Shown: one piece after another, positions 59,649 to 64,000 of the stretch
How positions within the stretch are numbered: position 1 is the first letter of the stretch
How the letters are laid out: each line of letters opens with the position of its first letter
Source: Leishmania martiniquensis
Taxonomy: Eukaryota > Euglenozoa > Kinetoplastea > Trypanosomatida > Trypanosomatidae
Direction of reading: 5' to 3'
Length of the DNA stretch: 64,000 nucleotides
Assembly: GCF_017916325.1 (NCBI RefSeq)
Contig: NC_090163.1
Span: 565,501-629,500 of the forward strand
Translations under genes and position numbers: made by a program
Notes under the pieces: model-generated
The model's input: only the letters and a program-made list of their open reading frames with translations
The model's database searches: none
Told to the model about the DNA's origin: nothing

Positions 59649-62247
59649 TTTTTCTGCTGCGCTCGCTGCTATTGCTGCGCCTCAGCAAGTGACTTTGGGT
59701 TTATTTGCTTTATCAGTCTTGCGAAGCCTTTCTCGCGTCGGTGTTGTGTAACTGGACGGCTTACTGGGTGATGGGGGGTGCGTGGGGCGGTTGTATAGGT
59801 GCCTTTTACGTTGGTCAATGCCGGCCTCAGCCTCGCCCGTAGCTCGTGTTTCGATGGGAAAAGGATCGAAGATGGAGCTTGTTGCCTGTCTGCTTGCCCC
59901 CCCACTCCGCCGAGGAATGGGTCCGTGCTGCTTCTACGAGCAATTTGCACCGGTAGGGGAGGGAAGGGAGGGCAAAGTGCGCGTGAGATCTGTTCTGTCT
60001 ATTTCAAAGGAAGTCAACGAAAAAAAGAGAGATTAAGGGATGTGCGGAGCTCGTCAACGGGAGAGGGCAAAGCGGAGGGAGAGAGGTGCTTTTTTTTCTG
60101 ATGCAGACCAACCCGCTGCGGGTGTCAACTGGAAGAGACCTGCTGTGGCCGCATACATGATAGGGAGCCAATTCGTGTATGTGTGCGCGCGTGTGGCGAA
60201 GAACCACGTGCAGATCCACCAGCCCCCACGGCACGCAGTGCCGTGGGTGAGACAGACGGAGGGAGGCAGAGGAGAGGCAGCGGTGTGAATCAAACAACGG
60301 GGAGAAGGTGGAGGCGAAGCCTCCAAGGATGACAGGGAGAAGGGGGGTGCGTCCGAGAGGCAGCAAGAGGAGCAACGCTGGACATGAGGGGCAGAGGGGT
60401 TGACCCTCGGCGGCGATGCATACCCCCTCCTCCTCCTCCACTGCTCGTAGTCGTGTCACGCTCGCATGGCCTCGCTTCCATAATGTCCTTTAAGAGGAGG
60501 GCAAGCGCGTGTGGCTGATAAGCGTGGGCAGAGGAGAGGACGAGACACTGTCGCTTACTCGCATGGCCGGGCCAACAGTGGTCTGCAAAGCTGGCGGCTC
60601 CCTTCCCCCACACACACACAATGAAAAGCTCGCATTCCTTCTCGAGATGGAGAGGAGAGCAGATTGCATGCCCTTCGGCATCCGTCGCATCGTGTCTCTG
60701 CAACTTAGCACATTCACTTTCATCGCGCAGAGGCGGCGGGCGTGAAAAGTAGGGGGTGTTTCCGTTTCTCTCTTTGAGTCGGCTCGTTGTTATAGTCGCT
60801 GTGTCTTTGCGTGTACGTGTGTGCGTGCGGGCGCTATCGCCAGAGGCGGTGTCTTTCCGTGCTGGCCAGCACGTGGCCATCCTGCGTGACGGAGATGGCG
60901 GACGGCGAGGCGCGAAGAAAAAAAGAGAAGGTAACCGAGAGGAGGGCAGGTCCACGCACAGATAAACAAATACACGGCGCTACTGGAGGGCACGAGGGAA
61001 AGCGAGAGCGAAACGGCGCGATAAAGCGACGAACAAAGAGAGGGGAGGGAAGGAGGTAGTCGAGGCGGGAGAGGAGCCAAGCAACACAGACGGGGGGGGA
61101 AGAAGACCACCGGAACCAGAGGATGTCTCGCCGCTACCCTTAGAGGCACAGGCCAAGGGAGAACAACAGGAGGCGGAGGGAGGCACGACCTCTTCCTACA
61201 CGAGCACCACATCCATGCGCACGCGCACACCAACAGGTCGAAATACCTAACAAAAACACACGCAGTCACACCAAGTCGAAGAAAGGAAGAGAGGAGCACA
61301 GAGGAGAGGCGGTGTGTGTCTCATCATTCGGGCAAAGAGGGAGAGAGAGCTCGGGGAGGGGGGCGCGAAAAAGTTGCACACCATAGACAACGAGCACAAT
61401 AGTGTTGCACCAAAAATTCGCTCCTTCGCAACGATTTTTGAAAAGGAAAAATACATACGAATGGGGGGCAGTGGGCAGAGCCCAAAAGAAACAGGGGAAA
61501 AAAGGAATGGGGTGAAAAGGCCACGCGCCGGTATCACCGGATCGGATGAAGAGACCCACAGGCAACGCCTCTGCGTCCGGCGGCCCATGTTGAGCCATCG
61601 CACACAAGCGAATCCGCCCATTGGAAAAGCCCCACGAGGAGACAGATCCGCATGCATGTCTGCTGGCGCAGGCCCACGCACAACGCTGCCGCCGGCGGAG
61701 CGTCGAACAGGAGAGAGATGAAGAGGAAAGCTCGTCGACTTGACAATCGGCCCATGGGGGGGGCCAACCCACATCGGGGGAAGAGGGGAGCAGAGAAAGT
61801 GGCCTGTGTCGTAGACGCTGGCCGCATACAACTCCACCCCTCTCAAAAACGCGGCAAGGGTTTCCCATTCACCCCACCACGTGCGACGAAGAGAAAACGG
61901 AGAGCGGAGAGGAAAGGGGGGAAAGAGACGCGCGGAGCAGGACATGGAAAGGGTGACGGAGTTGCTCGAGCGATGCGCAGCCCCACTTGCCCTCACCCCC
62001 CCTCTCCCACCTCCCTTATAACATCACCATCAACGACCTCCCATGAGCCGGAAAGGAATCCATTTACTGTATAAGTTTGTCGAGGCTGCGGCCAGAGTGC
62101 GCGCGGCCCTGCATATGCAGCCTTTAGATGCGTGCGCGAAGACAAGTACGCGCCTCAAGGGAGGGGAGGGGGGAAGCAGGCTCGAAAGAGCGGGTCTCGC
62201 ACATACACGCCCTTTTCCCGCTCCACCATCCCCCTCTGCCGCGATGT
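59649..62247. other. Intergenic spacer
   Basis: This 2.6 kb stretch has no supported gene. On the minus strand it is rich in pyrimidine tracts and CA/TG microsatellite sequence (for example CA at about 60609-60619). Open frames of 150-250 codons are translations of these tracts. Confidence 0.4.
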
Positions 62248-64000
62248 CTATGGTCTCCGCTGAGAGGGTTGGCCGCCAGAAGAGTCGCGCAAGGTATAGT
62301 TGAGTCCCTCCAATGCCACCAGCTGCGCGCAGAGCGGCGCCGCGCTGAGAAAGAGTGCGTCGTCACAGAGTAGCTTGCGGAGACGCTTCATGAAGACCTC
62401 ATTGGCGCGCGCCTCCAGACGAGCCTCCTCCGGCTGGCTGGTAAAAAAAGCCACCTCCTGCATGGTTTCCCCGTAGAGATCGCGGTTCCGTAGCAGCAGC
62501 CGCAGGGTGCTGCGGATGCCGTCGACAGTCCACTCGACAGCTGAAAGTGTGTCGGCATCGGCTGAGCTTTTCCGAGGGGCGCAGCGGCCGCCGCTAACGC
62601 CCTGCGCAGAGCGCTCTTCAGCGTCGTTCGACGTGCTGGTGACTTGCCCAGAAGAGTCGCTGCTCCGAAGAGGGTACGGCGGCGCGGAGCTCAGTTGCGG
62701 CGGCGGTGAACACAGGGAGGAGGGGGTGCGCTGCCGTAGCGCAGAGATCCCGGCGCCACGTGAGCCACCTGTCGCCTGCCTCGACTCGGAGGAGTGCGAA
62801 GCTCGTAGTATGTTGCCGTTGTGCTGCGTGGAATGCGCGTCGGTCGCTGTTGCGATGGTGCTGTCACCGGCTGGTGTTTGGACAAGTGGGGTTGTCGCTT
62901 GAGAGGCTGAGTTTGTCGGCACCGATGAGGGAGGCAGCGGTGGCTGGCGAGGCGCCACTTCGCCCTGAGAATCTTTTGTGAGCTGAGGCCTCAACTCCGG
63001 GGGCTTGACGTCGGCGCTCACCTCCCCACCCTCCGCCGCAGGTGCAGCCGCGGCGAGCTGGCGAGATTCGGGTGGTGGGCCGGAGCGAGGAGCGACAATG
63101 ACGATGCCGTCCTGGTCAATTACCTCCACGTTGTTGGCGTCAGTGAGACGCTGATTGTTCTGCCGCTGCCACTCCGTGAAGTGCTTACGCATCTCCTGTT
63201 GGCGAGCCGCCGTCTCTAGCTTCAGCTGCCGCAGCGCTTCGCGTTGAACGTCCTTGGCATTCTCGGCGCGCCGCTGCGGCGACCGCTGCCACAGCCCCGC
63301 CTGCCGCCTCAGCTCCCCTTGCTCCGCAAGCATCTCGTTCAGCACACGCGTGTTGTGGTCGATGTAGCCGCCGCGGTTGCTTGTCTGCGGGCTGGGCGAT
63401 TTCATGTTGAGGAGGCCGCTTGTCGGCCCGCGAAAGCGGCGGTGGCCGTGCTCGCCGCGCGAGGATCTCTGTTGCGTATCGCCACCTCCGACGAAGGGGC
63501 TCTGCCTCAGTGGACTCGCATTCATGCGCTGAAGCAGCTCAAACTTCTCCCCGGCGCGGCGATACCAGCTGTCGCCCTGTGCGTGAGCGAGACGCGCCGT
63601 TTGGTCAGTGTGCGGGGCAGGCGCCTGCATAGGCGGCGGCGGAGACGTGTGCGCTATGTGAGTCGGTGTGGCGGTCGAGGGGCGCTGACTATCGCGCGCG
63701 CGGGTCGTTGTGGCATCGGTTTGGGGCAAGGACGCGCTGGCCTTTGGCGGTTGACTGGAGGCAGGCCTGGGCGAGGCAGCCGTCAACGTGTATTTGGCCT
63801 TTGATCCCCCTCCACCGGTGCTACGATTCTCTGCAGCGGCCAGCGGCGCACCACCTCTGGCGCTTCCAGGCGCGGTGGTCGGTGGCTGTCTAGTGGCAGC
63901 GGGAGAAGCTGAGCCTGAGGACGCTAATGGAAGAGAAGTGGTAGAAGGGGCAGTGGGGGGCTGTGAAGGCCATGGGGGCTGGCCCAAGCTGATGTTGCCA
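62248..64000 (-). CDS. Proline/serine-rich coiled-coil protein, 5' end beyond the window
   Basis: The frame ends at a TAG at 62248-62250 and is open to the right edge, so at least 583 codons are visible and the true start lies outside. The visible N-terminal 200 residues are Pro/Ser/Ala/Thr-rich. A helical, Arg/Gln/Glu-rich segment follows (NTRVLNEMLAEQGELRRQAG; DVQREALRQLKLETAARQQE; MRKHFTEWQRQNNQRL). After a second disordered stretch, the last 105 residues form an ordered all-helical domain (AVEWTVDGIRSTLRLLLRNR; RLEARANEVFMKRLRKLLCD; LCAQLVALEGLNYTLRDSSG). No family is recognised. Its architecture resembles cytoskeletal proteins, which is weak inference. Confidence 0.75.
   Translation of the reverse strand, partial: GNISLGQPPWPSQPPTAPSTTSLPLASSGSASPAATRQPPTTAPGSARGGAPLAAAENRSTGGGGSKAKYTLTAASPRPASSQPPKASASLPQTDATTTRARDSQRPSTATPTHIAHTSPPPPMQAPAPHTDQTARLAHAQGDSWYRRAGEKFELLQRMNASPLRQSPFVGGGDTQQRSSRGEHGHRRFRGPTSGLLNMKSPSPQTSNRGGYIDHNTRVLNEMLAEQGELRRQAGLWQRSPQRRAENAKDVQREALRQLKLETAARQQEMRKHFTEWQRQNNQRLTDANNVEVIDQDGIVIVAPRSGPPPESRQLAAAAPAAEGGEVSADVKPPELRPQLTKDSQGEVAPRQPPLPPSSVPTNSASQATTPLVQTPAGDSTIATATDAHSTQHNGNILRASHSSESRQATGGSRGAGISALRQRTPSSLCSPPPQLSSAPPYPLRSSDSSGQVTSTSNDAEERSAQGVSGGRCAPRKSSADADTLSAVEWTVDGIRSTLRLLLRNRDLYGETMQEVAFFTSQPEEARLEARANEVFMKRLRKLLCDDALFLSAAPLCAQLVALEGLNYTLRDSSGGQPSQRRP

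Noticed and set aside
60290..60955. 221-codon minus-strand frame
   Set aside because: Composition is driven by CT and CA tracts, no domain is visible, and it does not begin at an ATG likely to be used.
1..64000. CRISPR arrays, bacterial operons, ribosome binding sites
   Set aside because: The sequence is eukaryotic with polycistronic kinetoplastid organisation. The only regular array is a contiguous 19-bp tandem without spacers.

Overview
The window looks like nuclear chromosomal DNA from a trypanosomatid protozoan of the Leishmania type. The protein-coding genes are intronless and lie in two long same-strand clusters. They are separated by long pyrimidine-rich spacers full of (TG)n/(CA)n microsatellites, and codon use is GC-rich. 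Three copies of a roughly 300-500 bp repeat match what I remember of Leishmania SIDER2 degenerate retroposons. Gene content fits too (eIF4AIII, a phosphonopyruvate-decarboxylase-like protein, an RTEL1-like helicase, a TruD/Pus7-type pseudouridine synthase). From memory the eIF4AIII gene sits on Leishmania chromosome 28; the species cannot be resolved from the sequence alone.

Plus-strand cluster (1 to about 32.25 kb). It opens with a broken Qa-SNARE (syntaxin) copy. Three diverged, tandemly arranged DUF423/TMEM256-type small membrane proteins follow. Next come a small acidic hypothetical protein, a 642-residue coiled-coil protein, eIF4AIII, an 834-residue disordered protein ending in a CaaX-like tail, and a two-pass mitochondrial protein resembling COA1/TIM21. 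A 508-residue disordered protein, an alpha/beta hydrolase with a complete catalytic triad and a 158-residue hypothetical protein close the cluster. The 4.5 kb spacer between the hydrolase and the last gene holds an antisense SIDER2-like copy and an exact 950 bp minisatellite of 50 x 19 bp inside a GC-rich block.

A convergent strand switch (32.25-33.9 kb) is the expected termination zone of two polycistronic units.

Minus-strand cluster (64 down to 33.9 kb). Read in the direction of transcription it contains: a 5'-truncated proline/serine-rich protein at the window edge; a 1338-residue protein with an N-myristoylation-type start; a 107-residue protein; a SANBR/KIAA1841-like BTB and zinc-ribbon protein; a TruD/Pus7 pseudouridine synthase; a 332-residue hypothetical protein; an RTEL1/FANCJ-like iron-sulfur helicase; a kelch-repeat protein; and a phosphonopyruvate-decarboxylase-like protein. 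The helicase is interrupted by one in-frame TGA at a normally conserved Trp, just before motif VI.

The neighbours do not form a pathway. As usual in kinetoplastids, co-transcription here does not imply shared function, and regulation is expected to act through UTRs, including the SIDER2 copies, rather than through gene-specific promoters. The most notable observations are the in-frame TGA in the helicase, the missing cofactor-activating Glu in the decarboxylase-like protein, the perfect 19-bp array and the DUF423 triplication.
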